Origin: Acetobacteraceae bacterium
GTDB lineage: Bacteria > Pseudomonadota > Alphaproteobacteria > Acetobacterales > Acetobacteraceae
Reading direction: 5' to 3'
NCBI GenBank assembly: GCA_027323595.1
Contig: DAHWBL010000283.1
Span: 1-7,164, forward strand
Length of the DNA: 7,164 nt
The translations under genes and the position numbers were made by a program. This document shows positions 1 to 5,782 of this stretch, piece by piece (positions within the stretch are counted from its first letter, which is position 1; each line of letters starts with the position of its first letter). The notes under the pieces are model-generated. The model saw nothing but the letters and a program-made list of their open reading frames with translations. It was not told the DNA's origin and did no database searches.

Positions 1-48
1 GCCGCAAAACTAGGCGAAAGACCAAGTCCGAATCACCGCGACCTTCAA

Positions 49-477
49 TCACCCCACCCGAACCGCCCACGGATCAACAATCCCGATCCCGCACCCAACG
101 AAATCCGCCACATTGCGGGTCGCGAGCACCGCGCCGCGTGACCGCGCGATCGCCGCGATCTGCGCATCCGCCTGCGAAATCGGCCGACCCGCCCGCCGGC
201 GTTCAGCCGCGATCCCGGCGAAGGCAATGGCCGCATGGCTGTCGAACGGCAGGATGCGCCCGCTGAAATCCTCCGCCAACATCGCCTCGATCGCGGCGGC
301 CAGCTCCGACCGCCGCCGGCCGGCCGGCATCAGCGCAACCCCATAACGCAGCTCAGCCTCGGTGACCGCCGACAGGAACACACTGGCAGCCGGCTGCCCG
401 GCCAGCCAGCGCTCGACCGCCGCCTCCGGAGCCAGACGCATCAGCTCGGACAAGACGTTCGTATCAAGCAGGATCAT
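49..477 (-). CDS. fitB: VapC/FitB-family PIN-domain toxin (ribonuclease) of a type II toxin-antitoxin pair
   Basis: A 142-residue PIN-domain protein, predicted to be a Mg2+-dependent RNase held inactive by the antitoxin encoded just upstream. The sequence opens with MILLDTNVLSE. The expected acidic active-site residues are all present: D5, E42 in the AELRYG motif (with E40 nearby), D104 in SQADAQIAA, and D125 in RNVADF. Spacing and wording (for example GRILPFD at 73-79 and the VDPW ending) closely follow gonococcal FitB as I remember it, so FitB is a better label than generic VapC. The ATG at 475-477 overlaps the antitoxin stop as ATGA, which implies translational coupling. Length is normal and there is no sign of damage. 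The RNA target cannot be read from the sequence. Family assignment is firm; toxicity is inferred. Confidence 0.93.
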   Translation of the reverse strand: MILLDTNVLSELMRLAPEAAVERWLAGQPAASVFLSAVTEAELRYGVALMPAGRRRSELAAAIEAMLAEDFSGRILPFDSHAAIAFAGIAAERRRAGRPISQADAQIAAIARSRGAVLATRNVADFVGCGIGIVDPWAVRVG

Positions 478-722
478 TCGTCGAACGACGGCGCCGGGCG
501 CATCGGATCGCGCGGCACCAACGGCAGTTCCACCCCGCCAAGCGGCGCGAAACGGGCCCGCAGGGCGGCCGCCAGATTGCCCGGACGCGCCGGCGCGCGG
601 GCGAGTGCGACGCGCAGAATGTCGCGCGCCTCATCCTCCATCGAACGGCCATGCATCGCCGCCTGAATTCGCAGCCGCGCCTTCAGCGGATCGTCCAGAT
701 TTCGAATCGTGATGCTCGCCAT
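474..722 (-). CDS. fitA: FitA/VapB-family ribbon-helix-helix antitoxin
   Basis: An 82-residue antitoxin, cognate to the downstream PIN toxin. Residues 1-43 form a ribbon-helix-helix DNA-binding fold: the MASITIRNL strand, then helices around 11-23 and 27-41 that include the GRSMEDEARDIL stretch typical of FitA-like proteins. The C-terminal half carries the GGVEL segment (62-66) also found in gonococcal FitA and ends in a flexible Arg/Pro-rich tail of the sort that threads into the toxin active site. I chose the ATG at 720-722. It is where the conserved domain begins, it is preceded by a purine-rich GAGGGTGGG ribosome-binding region, and an in-frame start further upstream (821) would place the operator repeat inside the gene. 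The protein probably represses its own operon through the inverted repeat at 732-766. Confidence 0.9.
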   Translation of the reverse strand: MASITIRNLDDPLKARLRIQAAMHGRSMEDEARDILRVALARAPARPGNLAAALRARFAPLGGVELPLVPRDPMRPAPSFDE

Positions 723-731
723 CCCACCCTC

Positions 732-766
732 TGCAATCAATGCTGACAATCTAATCATTGATTGCA
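732..766. promoter_or_regulatory. Inverted repeat, probable operator for the FitAB-type toxin-antitoxin operon
   Basis: A perfect 11-bp inverted repeat, TGCAATCAATG (732-742) and CATTGATTGCA (756-766), is separated by 13 bp. It starts 10 bp upstream of the antitoxin ATG. The outer octamers TGCAATCA/TGATTGCA differ by one base from the TGCTATCA/TGATAGCA half-sites that I recall for the gonococcal FitAB operator, and the 35-bp span is close to the 36-bp site used there. Two FitA dimers bridged by FitB would be expected to bind it. It also lies about 61-95 bp upstream of the predicted cyn start site, so an effect on that promoter is possible. The repeat is directly visible; the binding protein is inferred. 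Confidence 0.7.
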
Positions 767-800
767 AATTTTTCCACCCACACCATCCCCCCACCCTCCC

Positions 801-817
801 CGGCACGCATATTGCTT
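801..817 (+). promoter_or_regulatory. Candidate sigma-54 (RpoN) -24/-12 promoter for the cyn operon
   Basis: The sequence reads CGGCACG, then 4 nt (CATA), then TTGCTT. The consensus is TGGCACG-N4-TTGCW, so the only core mismatch is the first base. The invariant GG (802-803) and GC (814-815) are exactly 10 bp apart, as sigma-54 requires. With the C of GC at -12, transcription would start near A827, about 90 nt before the cynA ATG. Sigma-54 promoters often serve nitrogen-scavenging genes under NtrC, which suits cyanate use. I see no clear NtrC enhancer site in the upstream intergenic DNA. A weaker sigma-70 -10-like hexamer, TCTAAT, lies at 840-845 without a good -35. Confidence 0.62.
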
Positions 818-828
818 CCAAACCATAC

Positions 829-842
829 AGACAGTTCTGTCT
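829..842. promoter_or_regulatory. Short inverted repeat at the cyn promoter, possible operator
   Basis: AGACAG-TT-CTGTCT is a perfect 6-bp inverted repeat with a 2-nt centre. It lies at about +3 to +16 relative to the predicted sigma-54 start and overlaps the alternative -10-like TCTAAT. Its size and look resemble TetR-type operators, but no TetR-family gene is in the window. It could instead be a small hairpin at the 5' end of the transcript. The symmetry is visible; the function is unknown. Confidence 0.4.
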
Positions 843-902
843 AATCGCCCGCCAGCACCCAGGGCATGGGGCTTGCTAGCCGGTTGGGCGACCGATGGTG
901 AA

Positions 903-910
903 AAGGAAGG
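903..910 (+). promoter_or_regulatory. Ribosome-binding site of cynA
   Basis: AAGGAAGG ends 6 nt before the ATG at 917-919. This is a strong Shine-Dalgarno match at good spacing. It supports that start and therefore the long N-terminal region ahead of the Tat signal. Confidence 0.75.
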
Positions 911-916
911 CGCGCC

Positions 917-2254
917 ATGAGCCCCAACCCGTTCGACCCCGCCGCCCGCCTCACCGGCTGCTCCTGCGGCGCCCACGCCAGCCAGGCCGCGCACGACGCC
1001 GGCCACGACGCCCGCCTGCGCCGCGCCGTCGAAACCACCCTGCTGCGCGCCATCTTCCCCAATGACACCAACCGCCGCGCCTTCCTGCGCGCCGTCGGCA
1101 CCACCACCGCAACCGCCGCCATCGCCACCATCTTCCCCATCGCCGCCGCCACCGAGGCGCTGGCCGACGCCGGCCCGCCAGAAAAAAAATCCCTCAAGGT
1201 CGGCTTCATCCCGATCAACTGCGCCACCCCCATCATCATGGCCGCCCCGATGGGCTTTTATGCGAAGCAGGGCCTCGAGGTGGAAGTGGTCAAGACCGCC
1301 GGCTGGGCGGTGGTGCGCGACAAGACCCTGAACGGCGAATATGACGCCGCCCACATGCTCAGCCCGATGCCCATCGCCATCTCGCTGGGCCTGGGCGCGC
1401 CCGCGCAGCCCTACCGCGTCGCCGCCATCGAAAACATCAACGGCCAGGCCATTACCATGGCGCTCAAGCACCGCGACCGGCGCGACCCGCGGCAATGGAA
1501 GGGCATGACATTCGGCATCCCCTTCGACTATTCCATCCATAATTATCTGCTGCGCTACTACCTCGCCGAACACGGCATCGATCCGGACAGCGACGTCCAG
1601 CTCCGGCTGATCGCGCCGGCCGACATGGTCGCCAATCTGCGCGCCGGCAACATCGACGGCTTCCTCGGCCCCGAGCCGTTCAACCAGCGCGCGGTATATG
1701 ACGGCGTGGGCTTCCTGCACGTTCTGTCCAAGGAATTATGGGACGGCCATCCATGCTGCGCGTTCGCCGCCTCGCAGAAATTCATCACCGACGCGCCCAA
1801 CAGCTTCGCCGCCCTCATGCGCGCCATCATCGACGCCACCGCCTACGCACACGACCCCGCCCACCGCTCCGAGATCGCCGCGGCGATCGCGCCGGCGAAC
1901 TACCTGAACCAGCCGCAGATCGTCATCGAACAGGTGCTCACCGGCACCTTCGCTGACGGGCTGGGCAACATCCGCAAAATGCCGGACCGGATCGATTTCG
2001 ATCCGTTCCCCTGGCAGTCCTTCGCCGTGTGGATGCTCACGCAGATGAAACGCTGGGGCCAGTTGAAGGGCGATGTGGATTACGCCGCCGTCGCCCGCGA
2101 GGTGTTTCTGGCCACCGACGCGCGCAAACTGATGCAGCAGGCCGGGCTTTCCGCGCCCGCCACCGACACCAAAAGCTTCGCCGTGATGGGCCGGAATTTC
2201 GACCCCTCGGCACCCGAGCAATATCTCTCCGGCTTCGCGATCCGCCGCACATGA
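917..2254 (+). CDS. cynA: CmpA/NrtA-family ABC transporter substrate-binding protein, probably cyanate-binding (CynA)
   Basis: A 445-residue periplasmic binding protein of the nitrate/bicarbonate/cyanate (CmpA/NrtA) family. It has a twin-arginine signal: TNRRAFLRA at 51-59 (R53, R54), a hydrophobic stretch to about 80, and a likely cleavage after A81-L82-A83. The mature domain begins near KSLKVGFIPINCATPI (91-106), where the family's first strand and ligand loop start, and continues through GFYAKQGLEVEVVKTAGW (113-130) and GFLGPEPFNQRAV (248-260). The roughly 50 residues before the signal are unusual and contain C15-x-C17-G-x-H20, with H26 and H30 following. Family alone does not separate nitrate, bicarbonate and cyanate. 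The choice of cyanate rests on cynS in the same operon. The stop overlaps the permease start as ATGA. Confidence 0.88.
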   Translation: MSPNPFDPAARLTGCSCGAHASQAAHDAGHDARLRRAVETTLLRAIFPNDTNRRAFLRAVGTTTATAAIATIFPIAAATEALADAGPPEKKSLKVGFIPINCATPIIMAAPMGFYAKQGLEVEVVKTAGWAVVRDKTLNGEYDAAHMLSPMPIAISLGLGAPAQPYRVAAIENINGQAITMALKHRDRRDPRQWKGMTFGIPFDYSIHNYLLRYYLAEHGIDPDSDVQLRLIAPADMVANLRAGNIDGFLGPEPFNQRAVYDGVGFLHVLSKELWDGHPCCAFAASQKFITDAPNSFAALMRAIIDATAYAHDPAHRSEIAAAIAPANYLNQPQIVIEQVLTGTFADGLGNIRKMPDRIDFDPFPWQSFAVWMLTQMKRWGQLKGDVDYAAVAREVFLATDARKLMQQAGLSAPATDTKSFAVMGRNFDPSAPEQYLSGFAIRRT

Positions 2255-3090
2255 CCCTCTCGCTCGCCGCGCGCGGCGCGATCCTGTCGCTGCTGATCCT
2301 CGCTTTGTTCCTCGCCGCCTGGCAGATCGCGGTGAGCGGCGGCGGCAGCGCGCCGGCGATGGACCCCGAATATGCGAAACTGATGGGCCAAAGCGCTGTT
2401 ACCGGACATTCGGCCATGCCCGGCCCCGCCGACATCGCCCGCGGCCTGTGGCAGGCACTGCGCGACCCGTTCTATGACCACGGCACCAACGACAAGGGCA
2501 TCGGCATCCAGCTCGCCTGGTCGGTCGCGCGCGTCGCCGCGGGCTGGCTGCTGGCGGTGATCGTGGCGGTGCCGCTCGGCTTCGTGATCGGCATGTCGCC
2601 GCTGCTCGGCCGCGCGTTCGATCCGTTCATCCAGTTGCTCAAGCCCATCTCCCCGCTCGCCTGGATGCCGCTCGCCCTGTTCACCATCCGCGATTCCGGC
2701 ATCTCCGCGATATTTGTCATTTTCATCTGTTCGCTCTGGCCGATGCTGATCAACACCGCCTTCGGCGTGTCCTCGGTGCGCACCGAATGGCTGAACGTGG
2801 CGCGCACGCTGGAGGTTCGCCCGATCCGCCGCGCGCTCACCATCATCCTGCCGGCCGCAGCACCCACCATCCTCACCGGCATGCGCATCTCGGTGGGCAT
2901 CGCCTGGCTCGTCATCGTCGCCGCCGAGATGCTGGTGGGCGGCACCGGCATCGGCTATTTCGTCTGGAACGAATGGAACAATCTCTCGATCACCAACGTG
3001 ATCGTGGCCATCCTGATCATCGGCCTGGTCGGCATGGCGCTCGACCAGGCGCTGGCGCGCGCGCAGGCCGCCGTGACGTTCCCGCAATGA
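2251..3090 (+). CDS. cynB: ABC transporter permease, probable cyanate importer subunit (CynB)
   Basis: A 279-residue inner-membrane permease of the NrtB/SsuC/TauC type (BPD_transp_1 fold). There is an N-terminal membrane segment at about 9-27, then a polar region at 30-85 containing PGPADIARGLWQAL. About five more hydrophobic segments follow, near 92-115, 133-146, 151-170, 215-232 and 248-266. The cytoplasmic coupling (EAA) loop is at 183-205 (ARTLEVRP, ILPAAAPTILTGMR) and should dock with the ATPase. E188 occupies the position where many relatives have Gly, but this subfamily varies there. I chose the ATG at 2251 because it overlaps the cynA stop (ATGA) and begins the first membrane helix; the earlier in-frame stretch is Arg-rich shadow inside cynA. 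It ends by overlapping cynD as ATGA. Confidence 0.9.
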   Translation: MTLSLAARGAILSLLILALFLAAWQIAVSGGGSAPAMDPEYAKLMGQSAVTGHSAMPGPADIARGLWQALRDPFYDHGTNDKGIGIQLAWSVARVAAGWLLAVIVAVPLGFVIGMSPLLGRAFDPFIQLLKPISPLAWMPLALFTIRDSGISAIFVIFICSLWPMLINTAFGVSSVRTEWLNVARTLEVRPIRRALTIILPAAAPTILTGMRISVGIAWLVIVAAEMLVGGTGIGYFVWNEWNNLSITNVIVAILIIGLVGMALDQALARAQAAVTFPQ

Positions 3091-3956
3091 ACAGCTTCAT
3101 CTCCATCGAGGCCATCGCCCGACGCTTCGGCGCCCAGCCGGTGTTCGAGAATCTGTGGCTCGGCGTCCCGCGCGGCAGCTTCACCTGCATGATCGGTCAT
3201 TCCGGCTGCGGCAAGACCACCGTGCTCAACATCCTCGCCGGCCTCGACGCGCCCGACGACGGCGTGGTGATCGTCGATGGCCGCGCCATCGAGGGCCCCA
3301 GCCTGGACCGCGCCGTGGTGTTTCAAAGCCACGCGCTGCTGCCCTGGCGCTCGGTGCTCGGCAATGTCGCCTTCGCCGTCGCATCGCGCTGGCCCGACGC
3401 GCCGCGCGCGGTGGTGCAGGCGCGCGCGCGCGCCGCCATCGCCCGCGTCGGGCTCGCCGGCAACGAGATGAAGCTGCCCGCCGAACTCTCCGGCGGCATG
3501 AAGCAGCGCGTCGGCATCGCCCGCGCGCTGTCGATCGATCCCAAAATCCTGTTGATGGACGAGCCGTTTTCCGCGCTCGACGCGCTCAGCCGCGGCACCC
3601 TGCAGGACGAGGTCCGCCGCATCTGCACCGACACCGACCAGACCGTGTTCATGATCACCCACGACGTGGACGAGGCGATCTATCTCGCCGACCGCATCGT
3701 GCTGATGACCAACGGGCCGGGCGCGCGCATCGGCGAGATCGTCGTCAACACCCTCGCCCGCGACCGCACCCGCGCCGACCTGCACCGCCAGCCCGGATTC
3801 TACGAGCTGCGCAACCATCTGATCGATTTTCTGGTGACCCGCAGCGCCGCGTTGCGCGACACCATGCCCCCCGGTCACGACAACCGGCACCCGCCGGAAA
3901 TCCGCCTCACCCCACCCCGCAGCACACAGGAGACACCATGCGCCGTGAACAGTTGA
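3087..3956 (+). CDS. cynD: ABC transporter ATP-binding protein, probable cyanate importer ATPase (CynD)
   Basis: A 289-residue cytoplasmic ATPase of the NrtD/SsuB/TauB family that should power the CynAB importer. All the motifs are intact: Walker A GHSGCGKT (37-44), Q-loop Q80, signature LSGGMKQR (134-141), Walker B ILLMDEP (154-160) with catalytic E159, D-loop SALD (162-165) and H-loop H192. The family core ends around LRNHLIDFLVTRS (241-253). A tail of about 36 Pro/Arg-rich, low-complexity residues follows and runs through the cynS ribosome-binding site to stop 19 nt inside cynS. That tail is probably not functional. The start at 3087 overlaps the cynB stop (ATGA). It is a single-domain ATPase, unlike NrtC, which is fused to a binding domain. 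Confidence 0.91.
   Translation: MNSFISIEAIARRFGAQPVFENLWLGVPRGSFTCMIGHSGCGKTTVLNILAGLDAPDDGVVIVDGRAIEGPSLDRAVVFQSHALLPWRSVLGNVAFAVASRWPDAPRAVVQARARAAIARVGLAGNEMKLPAELSGGMKQRVGIARALSIDPKILLMDEPFSALDALSRGTLQDEVRRICTDTDQTVFMITHDVDEAIYLADRIVLMTNGPGARIGEIVVNTLARDRTRADLHRQPGFYELRNHLIDFLVTRSAALRDTMPPGHDNRHPPEIRLTPPRSTQETPCAVNS
3928..3933 (+). promoter_or_regulatory. Ribosome-binding site of cynS, inside the cynD tail
   Basis: AGGAGA lies 4 nt before the ATG at 3938-3940 and is embedded in the last codons of cynD. It fixes the cynS start. It also indicates independent, probably strong initiation of cyanase rather than pure stop-start coupling. Confidence 0.7.
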
Positions 3957-4426
3957 CCGAGAAGATTCTCGACATCAAGCGCGAAAAGGAATGGAGCTGG
4001 AAACACATCCAGGAGGAGATCGGCGGCCTGTCACCGATCCTGATCACCGCCGCCCTGATGGGGCAGATGAAGCTGCCCAAGCCACAGGCCGCGCGCGCCG
4101 CCGAACTGTTCGGGCTGAGCAAATCCGAACAGGCGATGCTGAACGAGGTGCCCTATCGCGGCTCGATCCCCGCCCTGCCGCCCACCGATCCGCTGATCTA
4201 CCGGTTCTACGAACTCGTGATGGTCTATGGCACCACCTGGAAAGAATTGATCCAGGAGGAATTCGGCGACGGCATCATGTCGGCGATCGATTTCGACATG
4301 GTGATGGAACGCCAGCCCGACGCCAAGGGCGACCGCGTGAAGCTCGCCATGTCCGGCAAGTTCCTGCCCTACCGCTATTACGGCGCGCAACAGGGCACGC
4401 CGGAGCTTGGCTATAAGGAAGAATAA
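3938..4426 (+). CDS. cynS: Cyanase (cyanate hydratase/lyase), EC 4.2.1.104
   Basis: A 162-residue cytoplasmic enzyme that catalyses bicarbonate-dependent breakdown of cyanate to ammonia and carbon dioxide via carbamate. The E. coli enzyme is a decamer. The N-terminal helical, lambda-repressor-like domain spans about 1-70. The catalytic domain carries YRFYE (88-92) and FGDGIMSAI (109-117). The active-site triad of the E. coli enzyme (R96, E99, S122) corresponds to R89, E92 and S115 at a constant offset of seven. Compared with E. coli it starts about seven residues later and has an extra C-terminal tail of about 14 residues (GAQQGTPELGYKEE) after KFLPYRYY. It is the last gene of the operon, overlapping cynD by 19 nt. 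Carbonic anhydrase, the usual partner that recycles CO2 to bicarbonate, is not in the window. Confidence 0.96.
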   Translation: MRREQLTEKILDIKREKEWSWKHIQEEIGGLSPILITAALMGQMKLPKPQAARAAELFGLSKSEQAMLNEVPYRGSIPALPPTDPLIYRFYELVMVYGTTWKELIQEEFGDGIMSAIDFDMVMERQPDAKGDRVKLAMSGKFLPYRYYGAQQGTPELGYKEE

Positions 4427-4436
4427 CCCGAGCGGT

Positions 4437-4461
4437 GGTGGCCGGGCCCGACCCGGCCACC
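4437..4461. terminator. Candidate bidirectional terminator hairpin between convergent operons
   Basis: A perfect 10-bp stem, GGTGGCCGGG (4437-4446) and CCCGGCCACC (4452-4461), closes a 5-nt loop 10 nt after the cynS stop. It lies within the 63-bp gap to the convergent fahA stop. No U-tract follows on either strand, so it is not a classic intrinsic terminator. It may slow polymerase or protect 3' ends. The stem is visible; the function is inferred from its position. Confidence 0.5.
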
Positions 4462-4489
4462 CACGCCGCGACGCGACGCCCGGCGCGCG

Positions 4490-5782
4490 CTACCGCGACG
4501 GCAGCACCACCGCCGAACACGCGCCAAACCCGATCGTGGCAAACCCCTCGCGCCGCGCGTGTGCGGCGAAGCTGATCTCGTCACCATCCTCGATAAAGCT
4601 GCGCGTCTCGCCGCCGGGCAGCGTGATCTGCGTCTTGCCGCCCGCCGACAGCTCCAGCAGGCTGCCATAGCCGCCCGGATCGGGCGCGGAGATGGTGCCG
4701 CTGCCCAGCAGATCGCCGGGCCGCAGATTGCATCCGCCGGCGGTGTGGTGCGCCAGCATCTGCGCGAAGCTCCAGTATAAATACCGCGCGTTGCCAACGC
4801 TCAGGCGCTGCGCCGGCAGCCCCGCCGCGCGCATCGCCGCACTGCGCATGCTCACCGAGAGCTCCACGTCGAGCCCGCCGGCGGCGCGGTCCGCGGCATC
4901 GTCCAGATAGGGCAGCGGCGCGGGATCACCCTCCGCCCGCGTCATCGCCGGCGCGCGAAACGGCGCCAGCGCCTCGGGCGTCACCACCCAGCAGGACAGG
5001 GTGGAGGCGAAATTCTTCGCCAGGAACGGCCCCAGCGGCTGATATTCCCAGGCCTGGATGTCGCGCGCCGACCAGTCGTTCAGCAGACAGAATCCGGCAA
5101 TGTGCCCCCCCGCCTCGCTGATCGGCACCGGGCTGCCCAGCTCGTTGCCGGTGCCCACCCAGACGCCCAGCTCCAGCTCGTAATCCAGCCGCCGCGACGG
5201 CCCGAACGCCGGCGGACTGCCTGGCTGGCTGTTGCGCTGCCCGTTCGGCCGGCGCACCGCAACGCCGGAGGGCAGCAGCGACGAGGCCCGGCCATGATAG
5301 CCGATCGGCACCCATTTATAGTTCGGCAGCAACGGGTTATCGGGCCGAAACAGCGCGCCCGCATTGGTCGCGTGGTGAATGCCGGCGTAAAAATCCGTGT
5401 AGTCGCCCACCGCCGCCGGAAGCTGCATCGCGCATTCCGCCGCCCGGTGCAGCAACTCCGGCCGCGCCGGCGCGCTGGCATCGAGCAACGCGCCCAATTG
5501 CCTGCGCAGCGCCTGGCGCGGGCCGGCACCCAGGCCGAAGAACCGGTTCAAGGTGGGCTCGCCCACCGCCTCGGCCGCGTCGCGCGCGGCGCCGCTGAAC
5601 AGCCCGGCAGCACAGGCCGCGCCCACATCGAAAATATGATCACCGATCGCCACCCCGCCGCGCGGCGCGCCATCAGCCGGGCAGAACACCCCGAACGGCA
5701 GATTCTGGATCGGAAATTCCGCGTGCCCGTCCGCGCCCGCCACCCAGGACCGTCGCGCCGGGTCGTGTGTCTCGTCGATCAT
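4490..5782 (-). CDS. fahA: Fumarylacetoacetase (fumarylacetoacetate hydrolase), EC 3.7.1.2
   Basis: A 430-residue hydrolase that splits fumarylacetoacetate into fumarate and acetoacetate, the last step of tyrosine/homogentisate catabolism. The N-terminal SH3-like domain spans about 1-120 and the catalytic FAH domain about 125-420. Residues matching the mouse enzyme are all present: metal ligands D130, E202, E204 and D236; catalytic H137 in the HHATN motif; and R146, Y162 (PIGYHGRASS), Q243 and K256 around the substrate. Full length agrees with the roughly 420-residue family norm, which distinguishes it from the shorter FAH-superfamily decarboxylases and hydratases. The ATG at 5780-5782 overlaps the livF stop as ATGA, with AGGA about 10 nt upstream. 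The other tyrosine genes (hmgA, hpd, maleylacetoacetate isomerase) are not in view. Confidence 0.95.
   Translation of the reverse strand: MIDETHDPARRSWVAGADGHAEFPIQNLPFGVFCPADGAPRGGVAIGDHIFDVGAACAAGLFSGAARDAAEAVGEPTLNRFFGLGAGPRQALRRQLGALLDASAPARPELLHRAAECAMQLPAAVGDYTDFYAGIHHATNAGALFRPDNPLLPNYKWVPIGYHGRASSLLPSGVAVRRPNGQRNSQPGSPPAFGPSRRLDYELELGVWVGTGNELGSPVPISEAGGHIAGFCLLNDWSARDIQAWEYQPLGPFLAKNFASTLSCWVVTPEALAPFRAPAMTRAEGDPAPLPYLDDAADRAAGGLDVELSVSMRSAAMRAAGLPAQRLSVGNARYLYWSFAQMLAHHTAGGCNLRPGDLLGSGTISAPDPGGYGSLLELSAGGKTQITLPGGETRSFIEDGDEISFAAHARREGFATIGFGACSAVVLPSR

Noticed and set aside
1..48. Sequence beyond the toxin stop
   Set aside because: Too short to interpret. I see no convincing hairpin, gene end or repeat.
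732..766. The 35-bp inverted repeat as an NtrC enhancer
   Set aside because: Its arms lack the GCAC/GTGC core of NtrC sites, whereas they resemble FitA half-sites and directly abut the antitoxin gene.
723..821. Upstream extension of the antitoxin to an ATG at 821
   Set aside because: The extra 33 residues are not family-like and would put the operator repeat inside the gene. The ATG at 720-722 starts the conserved fold and has a purine-rich ribosome-binding region.
840..845. TCTAAT as a sigma-70 -10 box for the cyn operon
   Set aside because: It matches five of six bases of TATAAT, but no convincing -35 lies 16-18 bp upstream. The sigma-54 element nearby is much stronger. Kept only as an alternative.
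755..1720. Long minus-strand open frame (321 codons) opposite cynA
   Set aside because: Gly/Asp/Val-rich shadow of a GC-rich gene, with no recognisable domain. It crosses the control region and lies antisense to a well-supported binding protein.
3418..3433. Alternating CG run that might form Z-DNA
   Set aside because: It is only about 10 bp long and is explained by Ala/Arg codons in cynD at high GC.
2080..3890. Long minus-strand open frames opposite cynB and cynD (about 335 and 311 codons)
   Set aside because: Composition is dominated by His, Asp, Gly and Arg as expected for antisense of high-GC codons. They have no motifs, and the plus-strand genes carry complete ABC transporter signatures.
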